In this document: one piece after another, positions 1 to 8,356 of the stretch
How the letters are laid out: every line of letters begins with the position of its first letter
Numbering within the stretch: the first letter of the stretch is position 1
Origin: Strigomonas culicis
Lineage: Eukaryota; Euglenozoa; Kinetoplastea; Trypanosomatida; Trypanosomatidae
Assembly: GCA_000482145.1 (NCBI GenBank)
Contig: AUXH01000324.1
Location: 1 to 21,444 of the forward strand
Reading direction: 5' to 3'
DNA: 21,444 nucleotides
Notes under the pieces: model-generated
Database searches by the model: none
Seen by the model: the letters and a program-made list of their open reading frames with translations, nothing else
Told to the model about the DNA's origin: nothing
Translations under genes and position numbers: made by a program

Positions 1-2
1 TA

Positions 3-3
<1 letters not shown>

Positions 4-39
<36 letters not shown>
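4..39. repeat. (TA)n microsatellite
   Basis: About 18 uninterrupted TA units at the window edge, followed by a short ACAC run. Simple dinucleotide repeats of this kind are common in trypanosomatid spacers. The repeat may extend beyond the window. Confidence 0.95.
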
Positions 40-45
<6 letters not shown>

Positions 46-384
46 AAATCCACACTTTTCTAAAGGAGATTTATTTTTGCAATAATACCCCTTTTCCCTT
101 TTTCGTCCCTTCTTCAAATAATTATAATGATGATTCCTTTGTTTCACCTTTTTTTTTGGTGCTTATACACACAACGTCTGACTTCATTTTTTGTTGTTGT
201 TGAATGTATGCTGAAGCACCACAAATGGAATGCTATTTCATGTTTCTCTCTGCAGCTCCAATTTGCTTCTCTTCCATTCTGTTCCTCTTTTCGTTGTCAC
301 AAAGACCGTAATAGAGTATTCTACATACACGTACTGAGATTGCATTCTTAGATTCTTTTTGCCGTATTAGTGTAGCTGTTGGAT

Positions 385-478
385 TCTTTTTCTTTTCTTT
401 TCTTCTCTCTCTTTTTTTCTTTGTGGACATACACATATATACACATACATCCCTTTCCCATACCATCACACCACTAAG
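385..478 (+). promoter_or_regulatory. Predicted trans-splice acceptor for the LRR gene
   Basis: A tract of about 35 nearly pure pyrimidines (385-421) is followed by AG-free sequence until the AG at 477-478. If this AG is the spliced-leader acceptor, the 5' UTR before the ATG at 487 is only 8 bases. An acceptor upstream of the tract (AG at 369-370) would give a longer leader. Inferred from the known polypyrimidine-AG rule for trypanosomatids. Confidence 0.5.
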
Positions 479-486
479 TGTCGACC

Positions 487-2607
487 ATGAGTGCTGCTTC
501 TGCTGCCCTGAAGCTGTACCACGCGGCCTGCCAGCGCGCGCGCGTGGAGGTCGCCGCCGAGTTTGTGCAGTCGCTGGAGCAGAACGATAAGGTGGCCGCG
601 CTCGGCCAGCGCGCGACGCCGCTCAGCGACGCGGATCTCGGATGCATTGCGGAGGCCCTCCGCGGCCTCGACGACGCCTGCGAGCTGCGCGTGCTGAACC
701 TGGAAGAGAACGCCTTCGGGCTGCCCGGCGTGCAGGCGCTGATGGAGGCGCTGGAGGCGAACCCCCACCACATCCGCGAGCTGCGTCTCGGCCGCAACAA
801 CCTCAAGGACCCGGTGGCCGTCGTCGTCGGCCACGCGCTGTCGCGCGGCGGCTGCGGGCTGAAGGTGCTGGACCTCTCCGAGAACGGGCTCACCAAGGTG
901 GGCGTCATCCCCATTGCGGCCGCGCTGGAGAACCCCTCGAGCGACCTCGTGGAGCTGAGCTTCCATAACAACAAGATCGAGGGTGACGCCGCGTCGTACC
1001 TCGGCACCGCCATCCGCGCGGCGCGCAAGCTGAAGCACCTGCACCTCGGCTACAACGCGCTGCGCGACGCCGGCGCGGAGCAGCTCGCGAAGAGCCTTCC
1101 GCAGGCGCGCGCGCTCTCCACGCTGGACCTCACCGCGAACCGCATAGGCAACGCCGGCGCGCGCGCACTGGCAGAGGCGCTGCAGGCGCCGACGTGCACT
1201 GTGCAGCGAATGAACCTGCGCCACAACCTGATGGACAGCGAGGGCATCGAGCGCTTCGGCGCCGTGCTGGAGAAGAACGAGTCCCTCATCCAGCTCTTCC
1301 TTGGCTTCATGAATCCTAAGGCGGAGGCCGCGGCGACCGTGCTGCGCGCGCTGCGCGCGAACCACACGCTGCTGCTGCTCGACATCTTCGGCTGGAAGCT
1401 CTCCGGCAAGAAGGCACAGGAGCTCATCGAGGGCGTACAGGAGGACAACGCGACGCTCGCGGCGCTCGTCACGGACGCGTGCGACCCCATCGCGAAGGCG
1501 ATCAACGCGGCGAACGCGGCGCGCGAGGGGCGGGGCGTGCACCCACTCTACGTGGGGCCGGACGACCGCGACGCCTACCTCGCCACGAAGAGCCTCCGCC
1601 GCTTCTCGCGCGCGCAGTCGCGGCGCCAGTCGCGCGCGACCTCCGTTCGGCACAGCCGCAACGCGTCACAGATCCGCGAGGGCGACGGCGCCTCGCAGGC
1701 GGCGGCGAGCGAGGGGGCCAGCGCGCGCCGCCACCGCCACCGGTCGCGCGGCAGCCGCTCAGCGTCGGAGGACGGCGAGCGGCGGCACCGCCACCACCGC
1801 TCGCACAGCCGCGGCGCGTCCGAGGTGGAGGCGAGCGAGGCCGGCAGCCGCCGCCGGCACCACTCACGCAGCGGACGCTCGCAGGAGGAGGCCGCGCCGG
1901 CGGCGGCGCCCGCGCCGGTCGCGCGGCCCCTGCCGATCTGCGACACCGCCGCCCGCATGGACGACCTGGCGGTGGAGACGCTGCTGCGCGACCTGCAGGG
2001 CGCGGCCACCAGCGGCGCCACCGCGCGCATTGTCGGCGACCTCATCCGCACGGTGCGGGAGCAGGCGCGGCGCGACGGCCGGCGGCAGCAGGAGGAGCTC
2101 GAGGCGCTGCGCCGCCGTGTGGACGCGCTCGAGCGGCGCCGCGAGTGCCACTGCGGCGGCGCCGGCGCCGCCACCGCGTCGCCGGCCGGCAGCGTGCCGC
2201 CCGCCGCCGCGCAGCTGAACAGCCCGGGCCCGCACGTGCGCTCGAACAGCCTGTCGGCTGCGAACACCAGCCTCCACTACTTCAGCAGCCCCGGCCACGC
2301 CGCGCCGGAGCACGCCGGCGGCGCGCCGTCGTCCCTGCCCGCGTCGGCCATCGCGTACCGCTCCTCCAGCCGCATGAGCGAGCAGGACGCGCAGCGCTGC
2401 GTGACGCCGCTCGTGCGGCCGGAGCGGGACCTGGAGGATATGCCGCCCGAGGTCGCGCAGGGCAACGACGCGCAGGGCGCGCGCCGGCCGGAGGACACGC
2501 TACTGCAGCGCTCCGTGAGCGTCGTTAACTACCCGCCTAGGATCGAGCCGTCGCCGTCGCGCGACCTCAACCCGCCGCGTCGCAAGTCCATCTCACAGTT
2601 GCTGTAA
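487..2607 (+). CDS. Leucine-rich-repeat protein with Arg/Ser-rich region and coiled coil
   Basis: Predicted 706-residue protein. Residues about 50-330 form a series of 28-30-residue leucine-rich repeats of the ribonuclease-inhibitor type, recognisable by repeated units such as LRVLNLEENAF, LKVLDLSENGL, LKHLHLGYNAL and LSTLDLTANRI, each followed by a helix rich in Ala and Leu. Such folds are protein-binding scaffolds. Residues about 369-467 are very rich in Arg, Ser and His with RS/SR dipeptides, resembling RS-type or heavily phosphorylated tails. Residues about 520-553 form a charged helix likely to be a coiled coil, followed by Cys-His-Cys. The C-terminal 150 residues are Pro/Ser-rich and probably disordered. 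The first ATG is at 487; the frame is open a little further up but only through a GTG. Trypanosomatids have many LRR proteins of unknown role, some flagellar or cytoskeletal. I cannot assign a function or partner. Confidence 0.85.
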   Translation: MSAASAALKLYHAACQRARVEVAAEFVQSLEQNDKVAALGQRATPLSDADLGCIAEALRGLDDACELRVLNLEENAFGLPGVQALMEALEANPHHIRELRLGRNNLKDPVAVVVGHALSRGGCGLKVLDLSENGLTKVGVIPIAAALENPSSDLVELSFHNNKIEGDAASYLGTAIRAARKLKHLHLGYNALRDAGAEQLAKSLPQARALSTLDLTANRIGNAGARALAEALQAPTCTVQRMNLRHNLMDSEGIERFGAVLEKNESLIQLFLGFMNPKAEAAATVLRALRANHTLLLLDIFGWKLSGKKAQELIEGVQEDNATLAALVTDACDPIAKAINAANAAREGRGVHPLYVGPDDRDAYLATKSLRRFSRAQSRRQSRATSVRHSRNASQIREGDGASQAAASEGASARRHRHRSRGSRSASEDGERRHRHHRSHSRGASEVEASEAGSRRRHHSRSGRSQEEAAPAAAPAPVARPLPICDTAARMDDLAVETLLRDLQGAATSGATARIVGDLIRTVREQARRDGRRQQEELEALRRRVDALERRRECHCGGAGAATASPAGSVPPAAAQLNSPGPHVRSNSLSAANTSLHYFSSPGHAAPEHAGGAPSSLPASAIAYRSSSRMSEQDAQRCVTPLVRPERDLEDMPPEVAQGNDAQGARRPEDTLLQRSVSVVNYPPRIEPSPSRDLNPPRRKSISQLL

Positions 2608-3516
2608 TAATCTGAAGAGGAAGGAAAAAAAAAAGCATAACAATGAAAAAAAAACTATAAAATTAGAGTAAAAAGGAATGCAAAATCAAACAATTTAACA
2701 AACAAACAAAAACAAAAAATAATTTTAAAAAAGTAATATATAGAAACAACAAAAGTATAAGTGAAACAGAAAGTAGCCAGCAAAAGAAGCGAGATAATGA
2801 GTGAATGAATGAGAGAGACCAAAAAATAAGCAATTTAATTAAAACTATAAAAAGAAGAAAAAACGAAGACAACAACTATGTGCTACACTGTACATTGTAC
2901 AGAACTTTGTACGCATTCCTAGTTTTCTTCCCCTTTGCTTTTCTCTTTTTTTTTGTTCTCCGGTGTTTGGTCATTCATTCCAACGACTTAGAGTAATTCT
3001 TCTTTTTTTTTTGCGTCTGTATATTTATAAAAAAAAAAAATAGAGCTTCTTTTTTTTTCTTTCTTTTTTTTTTCTTCTTCCAGTTTTTTCGCGTTTTTTT
3101 TTTGTTAGATCTGTTGTCTCTAGAGAAACGTTAACAAGGGAATATATACAAAAAAGAAGAAGAAAGCCTCCAAGACATTATTTATGCTTGCAGTGATGCC
3201 AACAAGAAAAAACGTTTTTTTTTTCCTGTATCGTTTGTTCCTTTTTTTTCCCTTTTCAATGACACAAAGAAGAATACTTATCTTCAAAGTGCATTGTGGT
3301 TGGTTGTGTTTTTTTTGTTTCTTTGTTTGACTTTCTGAAGAAGTAATATGAATATGGTTGTATCCGTTTTTTTTTTGGTCAATGTTATAATACACAGGCA
3401 CAATTGTTTTTTGACAAACAGGCAAACGCACTGTAATGTACTCCATTTTTTTTTGCGTTTTTATTTATTTATTATTCTATTCATGATGCTATTATTGTTT
3501 TCATTTCTTCTGACTC

Positions 3517-3540
3517 CTCTCTCTCTCTCTCTCTCTCTCT
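3517..3540. repeat. (CT)n microsatellite
   Basis: Twelve uninterrupted CT units. It is itself a pyrimidine tract but lies about 270 bases from the next start codon, so it is probably not the main splice signal. Confidence 0.9.
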
Positions 3541-3703
3541 GTGCTTTTTTTTTAAATGTGTTGTATTGTGGGACTTGAATTATTAGTATATCTCTATACA
3601 CTCAAAAAGAGTCCATACAAAGAAAACTATACTAGCAGCAACACGAAAGGAATAGGGTATTCGTTAAGGTATACATTTTTTTTAATTATTATTGAATTAG
3701 CTT

Positions 3704-3803
3704 ACTCTTTTTTTTTCTCTGTCACTTCTTTTTCATTTACTCTGTTTTGCTGCTATTGACCCCTGCACGCCATCTGGTCGCAAGCAGAGCTTACCCCCCT
3801 TAG
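3704..3803 (+). promoter_or_regulatory. Predicted trans-splice acceptor for the TRPC4AP-like gene
   Basis: A pyrimidine-rich stretch at 3704-3755 is followed by several AGs: 3783-3784, 3786-3787, 3788-3789 and 3802-3803. The first would leave a 5' UTR of about 26 bases before the ATG at 3811. Clustered AGs suggest more than one site may be used. Inference from the polypyrimidine-AG rule. Confidence 0.5.
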
Positions 3804-3810
3804 AGTTAAC

Positions 3811-6800
3811 ATGTGGGCGTTGCGCACTTCCCACATCGGCGTGCACCCGCAGCCCGCGACGCCGGCGCCGCTCGCGCCGTGGGAGGTAGACGCGGTGCCG
3901 CCCGCTGCACCGACCGCCGTCCCCGGCACGGCTGCCCAGGTCTTCCACCTGCAGACGTCCCAGCTGGAGCTGCTGCGCGCGCTCACCACGGCGTGGCGCA
4001 AGCGCCTCTACACCCGCCTCCTTTCGACACTACAGGCGCTGGAGGAGATGCTGGACCCCGCGCAGCCGCACACCTTCAGCGTGTTCCTCAGCCTCGGCGG
4101 CATCGACCTTTACGTGCGGCTGCTGTGCGAGCCGTGCGTGTACTCGCCCTACGTGAACATCGCCTCCGACAAGCGGCACCAGGAGCAGATGCAGCTGCGC
4201 CACGCGCTGAGCGTGACGCTGCGCACGCTGACGGAGCTGCTCATCTGCCACAACGACCTCGGCTGGTACTTCTACGATCGCTACCCCAGCCTCTTCTTCC
4301 GGCTGCTCGAGCTCCTGGAGGTGCCGGTCGTGTCGCAGGCCGCCGGCTGCTTCCTGGAGCACCTCGTGTCCTGCGTGGGGCCCGTGCTGGAGATCGCGAA
4401 GACGCCGCAGCTCGTACAGCTGCTGCGCTCGCCGGACGACGGCGTGTTCGTCTTGACATGCCGCGTCGTTGCGCTGCTCATCATTGTGCCGACGGTGGAG
4501 CGCGACTATCTGCTGCCGTGCCGCCGCCTCCTGTACCCCGAGACGCTGCTCTCGTTGAAGCGCGTGCAGCGCGTGATCGACAGCAACGTGCTGTGGCTAC
4601 AGGGCGAGTCGGGCTTCATCGCGCGCCTCATTGAGTTGTGCGAGCGCCGCTCGCGCGCGATCCAGCTGCAGCAGGGCAACCAGGTCGTCACGCTGTTCCC
4701 CACCGCCGTCGAGGTGCCCGGCGGCGTGGCCACGGAGGAGGCGGTGCGCGCCACGCCGCCGCCGGCGACGCCCGCCCCCGCGACCGGCGTGCCGTACGCC
4801 GACCAGCTCGCGGACATCCTAGCCAACTACTACAGCGGCGCCGACGACGACGAGGAGGACGAGGAGGCCTACGAGGACGTGGACTACGAGGAGGAGGAGG
4901 AGGCGGTGGAGGCGGCGGAGGCGGCGGGCGGCCAGCCCTTTCCGATCGACGCGGCGGAGCTGCTGTGGCCGCCGGTGGATGCGGCGGCCGGCACAGGGGA
5001 CGAGCGCCTCACCCCCAACAACCTCCTCTCGCGTCTCTCCCAGGACATCATCGGTCGGCTGACGGGGCTCGGCCGCACGGAGGCCGCCGCCGCGGGGCCC
5101 AGCGGCGGCGCCGACGCGCCGGACTCGGCCAACGTCGTCGCGAACCAGTCGCAGATGCTGCGCATGCTGCTGCAGAACATGGGCGTCGTGGAGCCGCCGC
5201 CGCCGCCGGTGCCGCGCCAGCGCCCGCCGGTGGGCGTGCCCACCATCGCGCCCGGCGCGTCGTGGACGCCGGTGGACCTCATCAGCGGCTACAACACGCA
5301 AGGCGAGCGCGTGACCGTGGCGTCTAGTGCGCCTGCCACCACCACGCCGGCCGCGGAGCCGCCGCGGTCCCCCGCCGACGTGGGTGGCTCCATCGACATG
5401 GGCCTTCTGCAGCAACTCATGGAAGAAGAGGTGCTCCCGTACGGCGCCGACGAGTACGAGTCGACCGACTTCCGCTGGTTCCTCGGCACGGTGGGGTCGC
5501 GGCAGCGGTGGCGGCTGTGCGACTGCACGCTGCTGCCGCCGCGGGACGACAACCGGCCGGCGCTGTACGGCTACGGCGACCAGCGTGGCGCCGCCGCGCT
5601 GGCCCGCTTCCGGGAGAAGAACCGCGAGGGCCTGCATGTGCTGCTGCGCCGGCGGTACGACGACAACGACTCGAAGGAGCCGCCCTTCAACCCGCGCGCC
5701 CGCGCGGAGATCGTCGTGGAGTCGCAGAGCGAGCTGCTCTTTGTGCTCAACGTGATGCTCTCCACCTTCTACTTCAGCAGCGTCTGGCAGCAGATGCAGC
5801 AGTGCCAGTGGATCCCGCGCGCGCTGCGCATCTACGACTCCGCCTTCCACCTCGACAGCACTGTCGGCCGCATGGTCGACGTGCCGCCGCACATCGACAT
5901 CGCCGACGAGGTGCTGCGGCTGCCGCCGTACCAGCCGCCGCCGGCGGCGCCGGAGCGCCCCGCGCACCTGCCCGCACAGTGGTGCCTGCCGCCCTTCCTG
6001 TCCATCCTGCGCAAGGGCGCGGCGAGCTACAGCCCGCTCGGCCTCACCGGCGCCACCGGCGGCTCGGGTGAGAACTTCGTGCACGTCGTCAACGCCGGCC
6101 TCTTCGCCGACGAGGACGACTTCCTGTCGACGGAGGAGAAGCACCACCAGCACGGCCCGGGCACCATCCGCAAGCTGGAGCTGCTGCGCAGCGTGCACGA
6201 GTACTGGAACACGCAGGACATGTACGAGGGCGATATGCTGCTGACGGGGGACCAGCCCGCCGGCGCGCAGCGCCTCGCGCAGAGGATCGCGACGACCGTG
6301 CGGCAGAACGACAGCGACAGCTGCGTCGAGACGTCAGCGTGTCGCGCGCTGGAGGCGTACCTGCGCGCCTTCGCCTTCCCGCTCACGCACCGCCGCTGCG
6401 ACGCGGACAGCCCGCAGTCCGTTGTGGGCGAGCTGCTGCTGGACCACTTCCTGCGCGACCGCATCTACAACGGTACGCGCGTGCCGGGCATCCCTAACTC
6501 CCTCACGAGCACACGCCGCATCGACGCGCTCTACTCCGTGCTGGCGGAGGTGGTGCGGTACCACTATCACCACCTCCGCACCCTCAACGCCTACGTGCGC
6601 GGCGACCGGCGGCTCGAGCAGCGCGGGCCGGTGTCGGAGGCCACGCGCCGCGCGCTGCGCCGCCGCCAGCGCGCCGACACGCTGCTGCACGACCCGCCGC
6701 TCGACCGCCAGCTCGACGAGCCGTTTGGCAGCGTCCTGCTGCGCCGCTTGTACGAGAACGCGTGCGACACGAACCTCTTCATCCGGTCGCTCGTGCTGTC

Positions 6801-7905
6801 CCTGACGCCCGGGCTGCGCTCCCGCTGCAATTACACCCGCAAGCCGGTGCGCGACACGGACGGCGGTGTGCGCATCCCGCAGACGGAGGGCCGCGTCGGT
6901 GACCTCGTCGTGAACCACTCCCTGCGGCTGGCCTTCATCCGCGACGTCTCGCGCGCAGGGGCGGCGGAGATCAGCGAGATCCTCTGGGGGGGCGCGGCGG
7001 ACGCGGCCGGGCCGTCGCGCGCCGCGCGGCTGCAGGCGGCCAGCGCGCGCGTGGAGGCGCTTGTGCGGCGGCTGCTCCACGCGCCGCACCGCGCGTTGCT
7101 CGCGGAGCGGCCGTTCCCCGACCTGCTGGACGACACGGACCTCGCGGTGCTGCGGGGCGAGGCGGCGCTGCCGGCCGCCGGCGCGCCGCCGCGCTGGCGC
7201 GTCCCGCTGTTCGACGCGGTCGTGGACGAGGCGGAGGGGCTGCAGCAGCTGTCGGAGCTGGCGGCGTACTTCCTGGGCGAGCCGGCCAAGCTCGTGTACA
7301 GCATGCTGCGGCCGCTGAACCTGGAGGGGATGGCGCACACCGGCCGCCTCTGCGTCATCTCGACCGCCCTCATCGTGTGTCTGCGCGAGGCGGCGCTGCA
7401 CGGCGGCGCGGCGGGCGTGCGCGCGGTGCTCGACGGCATCCGCCCCTTCGCGGCGGAGAGCCACCGCGAGTGGATGGCGGTGGAGCGCCGCCGCCGCGCC
7501 GAGGCGGCCGTGGTGGACCCCGGCGCGCGGCGCTGCACCTGCGCCGAGGCGGCGCGCGACCCGCTGTACCGCTGCCGCGCCTTCCAGCTCTTCGGCGCCT
7601 GCCGGCCCGCGCACGTGACGAGTGAGTACTACGCCGTCTACGGCGGCTGCTTCTACCGCAACTTCTTCCGGCTGCTGTGCCTGTGGGTGGGGCACTACTG
7701 GTCGTGCCAGCGCTACGTGGAGACGCTCTTCTACTGCACGGAGGTCAGCTTCGCGGAGTGCAAGAGCATCTGCATGTGTCTGTTCCAGGCCCTGCCCGCG
7801 TACTTCATGCGGCCCCCGACGGAGGCGGAGTGGGCTGCGTGTGATGACGCACAGGCGCACGAGGAGGCGCGGCTGCTGAGTGAGCTATCCTCTACACAGT
7901 TGTGA
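3811..7905 (+). CDS. TRPC4AP: TRPC4AP/TRUSS homologue (DUF3689), putative CUL4-DDB1 substrate receptor
   Basis: Predicted 1364-residue, mostly helical protein. Several blocks match, in order and spacing, what I know of animal TRPC4AP: GGIDLYVRLL near residue 96, SELLFVLNVML near 640, a RKLELLRSVHEYW block near 787, CDTNLFIRSLVLSLT near 985, LCVISTALIVCL near 1180 and a C-terminal FYRNFFRLLCLWVGHYW block near 1281. In animals TRPC4AP is an all-helical substrate receptor of DDB1-CUL4 ubiquitin ligases and binds C-terminal degrons; whether this protein does so is inference. It is much longer than the roughly 800-residue human protein. Extra length lies in low-complexity inserts: an acidic run at about 344-374, Pro/Ala-rich stretches around 430-540, and a Pro-rich loop near 705-725. 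The C-terminal part contains a Cys-containing loop (CTCAEAARDPLYRCR). There are no membrane segments. The ATG at 3811 follows clustered splice-type AGs. It may instead be a lineage-specific armadillo-like scaffold if the DDB1-binding part is lost. Confidence 0.75.
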   Translation: MWALRTSHIGVHPQPATPAPLAPWEVDAVPPAAPTAVPGTAAQVFHLQTSQLELLRALTTAWRKRLYTRLLSTLQALEEMLDPAQPHTFSVFLSLGGIDLYVRLLCEPCVYSPYVNIASDKRHQEQMQLRHALSVTLRTLTELLICHNDLGWYFYDRYPSLFFRLLELLEVPVVSQAAGCFLEHLVSCVGPVLEIAKTPQLVQLLRSPDDGVFVLTCRVVALLIIVPTVERDYLLPCRRLLYPETLLSLKRVQRVIDSNVLWLQGESGFIARLIELCERRSRAIQLQQGNQVVTLFPTAVEVPGGVATEEAVRATPPPATPAPATGVPYADQLADILANYYSGADDDEEDEEAYEDVDYEEEEEAVEAAEAAGGQPFPIDAAELLWPPVDAAAGTGDERLTPNNLLSRLSQDIIGRLTGLGRTEAAAAGPSGGADAPDSANVVANQSQMLRMLLQNMGVVEPPPPPVPRQRPPVGVPTIAPGASWTPVDLISGYNTQGERVTVASSAPATTTPAAEPPRSPADVGGSIDMGLLQQLMEEEVLPYGADEYESTDFRWFLGTVGSRQRWRLCDCTLLPPRDDNRPALYGYGDQRGAAALARFREKNREGLHVLLRRRYDDNDSKEPPFNPRARAEIVVESQSELLFVLNVMLSTFYFSSVWQQMQQCQWIPRALRIYDSAFHLDSTVGRMVDVPPHIDIADEVLRLPPYQPPPAAPERPAHLPAQWCLPPFLSILRKGAASYSPLGLTGATGGSGENFVHVVNAGLFADEDDFLSTEEKHHQHGPGTIRKLELLRSVHEYWNTQDMYEGDMLLTGDQPAGAQRLAQRIATTVRQNDSDSCVETSACRALEAYLRAFAFPLTHRRCDADSPQSVVGELLLDHFLRDRIYNGTRVPGIPNSLTSTRRIDALYSVLAEVVRYHYHHLRTLNAYVRGDRRLEQRGPVSEATRRALRRRQRADTLLHDPPLDRQLDEPFGSVLLRRLYENACDTNLFIRSLVLSLTPGLRSRCNYTRKPVRDTDGGVRIPQTEGRVGDLVVNHSLRLAFIRDVSRAGAAEISEILWGGAADAAGPSRAARLQAASARVEALVRRLLHAPHRALLAERPFPDLLDDTDLAVLRGEAALPAAGAPPRWRVPLFDAVVDEAEGLQQLSELAAYFLGEPAKLVYSMLRPLNLEGMAHTGRLCVISTALIVCLREAALHGGAAGVRAVLDGIRPFAAESHREWMAVERRRRAEAAVVDPGARRCTCAEAARDPLYRCRAFQLFGACRPAHVTSEYYAVYGGCFYRNFFRLLCLWVGHYWSCQRYVETLFYCTEVSFAECKSICMCLFQALPAYFMRPPTEAEWAACDDAQAHEEARLLSELSSTQL

Positions 7906-8180
7906 GCGTCAGGTACCTCGCGTGTATTATATATATGTGTGTATTTTGCATTTTTTTTTTGGTGATTCATAGTGCCTCTACTCATAAAACTCTAATAGAA
8001 AGAATAAATAATACGTTTTGTTTAAAGACCGATGCTCCTTTTATTATCTAATCAACTTACTACTGTCCTGCGTGATAGAGCAACAAGACATACACACGTG
8101 TGTGGAAGTGACCGCGTATTTCTCAAGAAGTAACCCCCCTCCAAAAAAAAAAAAAAGAATTGTTCAATACAAATGACAGT

Positions 8181-8245
8181 GTTTTTCTTCTCTTGCTTCT
8201 CTTGTATTGTCAACTCTTCTGTTCTCCTTATCTCTCTCTTTCTTT

Positions 8246-8278
<33 letters not shown>

Positions 8279-8280
8279 AG
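8181..8280 (+). promoter_or_regulatory. Predicted trans-splice acceptor for RPIB
   Basis: Pyrimidine-rich stretch 8181-8245 followed by a CA/TA repeat that contains no AG until 8279-8280. Use of this AG gives a 76-base 5' UTR. The second AG, 10 bases on, is an alternative. Inference from the polypyrimidine-AG rule. Confidence 0.5.
8246..8279. repeat. Compound (CA)n(TA)n microsatellite
   Basis: Four CA units run into about thirteen TA units, placed between the pyrimidine tract and the first AG. Length change here would alter the tract-to-AG distance of the RPIB splice signal. Confidence 0.9.
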
Positions 8281-8356
8281 AAACCCTGAGGTGACTTCTG
8301 TGTCTCCCCTACTCTCCTTCTCCCTCTCTCTGTTCGTGCCCCCTTCTCTTGCCCGC

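Larger units (their letters stand above)
1..486. other. AT-rich spacer upstream of the LRR gene
   Basis: Noncoding spacer. It opens with a TA microsatellite, continues with mixed AT-rich sequence, and ends with a strong pyrimidine tract at about 385-421 followed by a CA/TA-rich stretch. This is the expected layout of a trypanosomatid intergenic region: the 3' UTR of an upstream gene outside the window, then the splice-acceptor region of the next gene. I see no credible coding sequence or RNA gene in it. Short frames here are low-complexity translations. Confidence 0.7.
2608..3810. other. Long 1.2 kb AT-rich spacer, A-rich then T-rich
   Basis: The first part (about 2608-2880) is A-rich on the + strand, as in a 3' UTR. 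From about 2930 to 3120 it becomes extremely T-rich, with a strong pyrimidine tract and AGs at 3082-3083, 3106-3107 and 3122-3123 but no gene downstream. Mixed sequence with T runs follows, then a CT repeat, then the acceptor region of the next gene. There is a short inverted repeat at 2888-2902 (CTGTAC, ATT, GTACAG). No convincing coding sequence, tRNA or snRNA was seen. Small frames here encode homopolymer-rich peptides. Confidence 0.6.
7906..8356. other. Spacer between TRPC4AP-like and RPIB
   Basis: AT-rich 3' UTR-like sequence with a T run near 7951 and A run near 8143-8156, then pyrimidine-rich sequence and a CA/TA compound microsatellite leading into the RPIB 5' UTR. The frame of RPIB stays open upstream to about 8207 but lacks an ATG there and encodes a repeat-derived peptide, so it is treated as 5' UTR. 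No other gene seen. Confidence 0.7.

Noticed and set aside
478..486. Upstream GTG start for the LRR gene
   Set aside because: Nuclear genes of this kind start at ATG. The ATG at 487 is the first, and the likely splice AG overlaps the GTG.
466..1653. Long - strand open frame of 395 codons opposite the LRR gene
   Set aside because: Arg/Val/Ala/Leu-rich translation with no recognisable motif, created by the high GC3 of the + strand gene. Other - strand frames (4819-6198, 6334-7860, 9972-10883, 12390-13184, 16348-17409) are shadows for the same reason.
8040..8160. Possible strand-switch or transcription start region
   Set aside because: Genes on both sides are on the + strand with normal spacing, so nothing marks a switch or a new transcription unit.
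8207..8356. N-terminal extension of RPIB
   Set aside because: Begins at a non-ATG codon and encodes Tyr-Ile repeats from the TA microsatellite; the predicted splice acceptor lies inside it.
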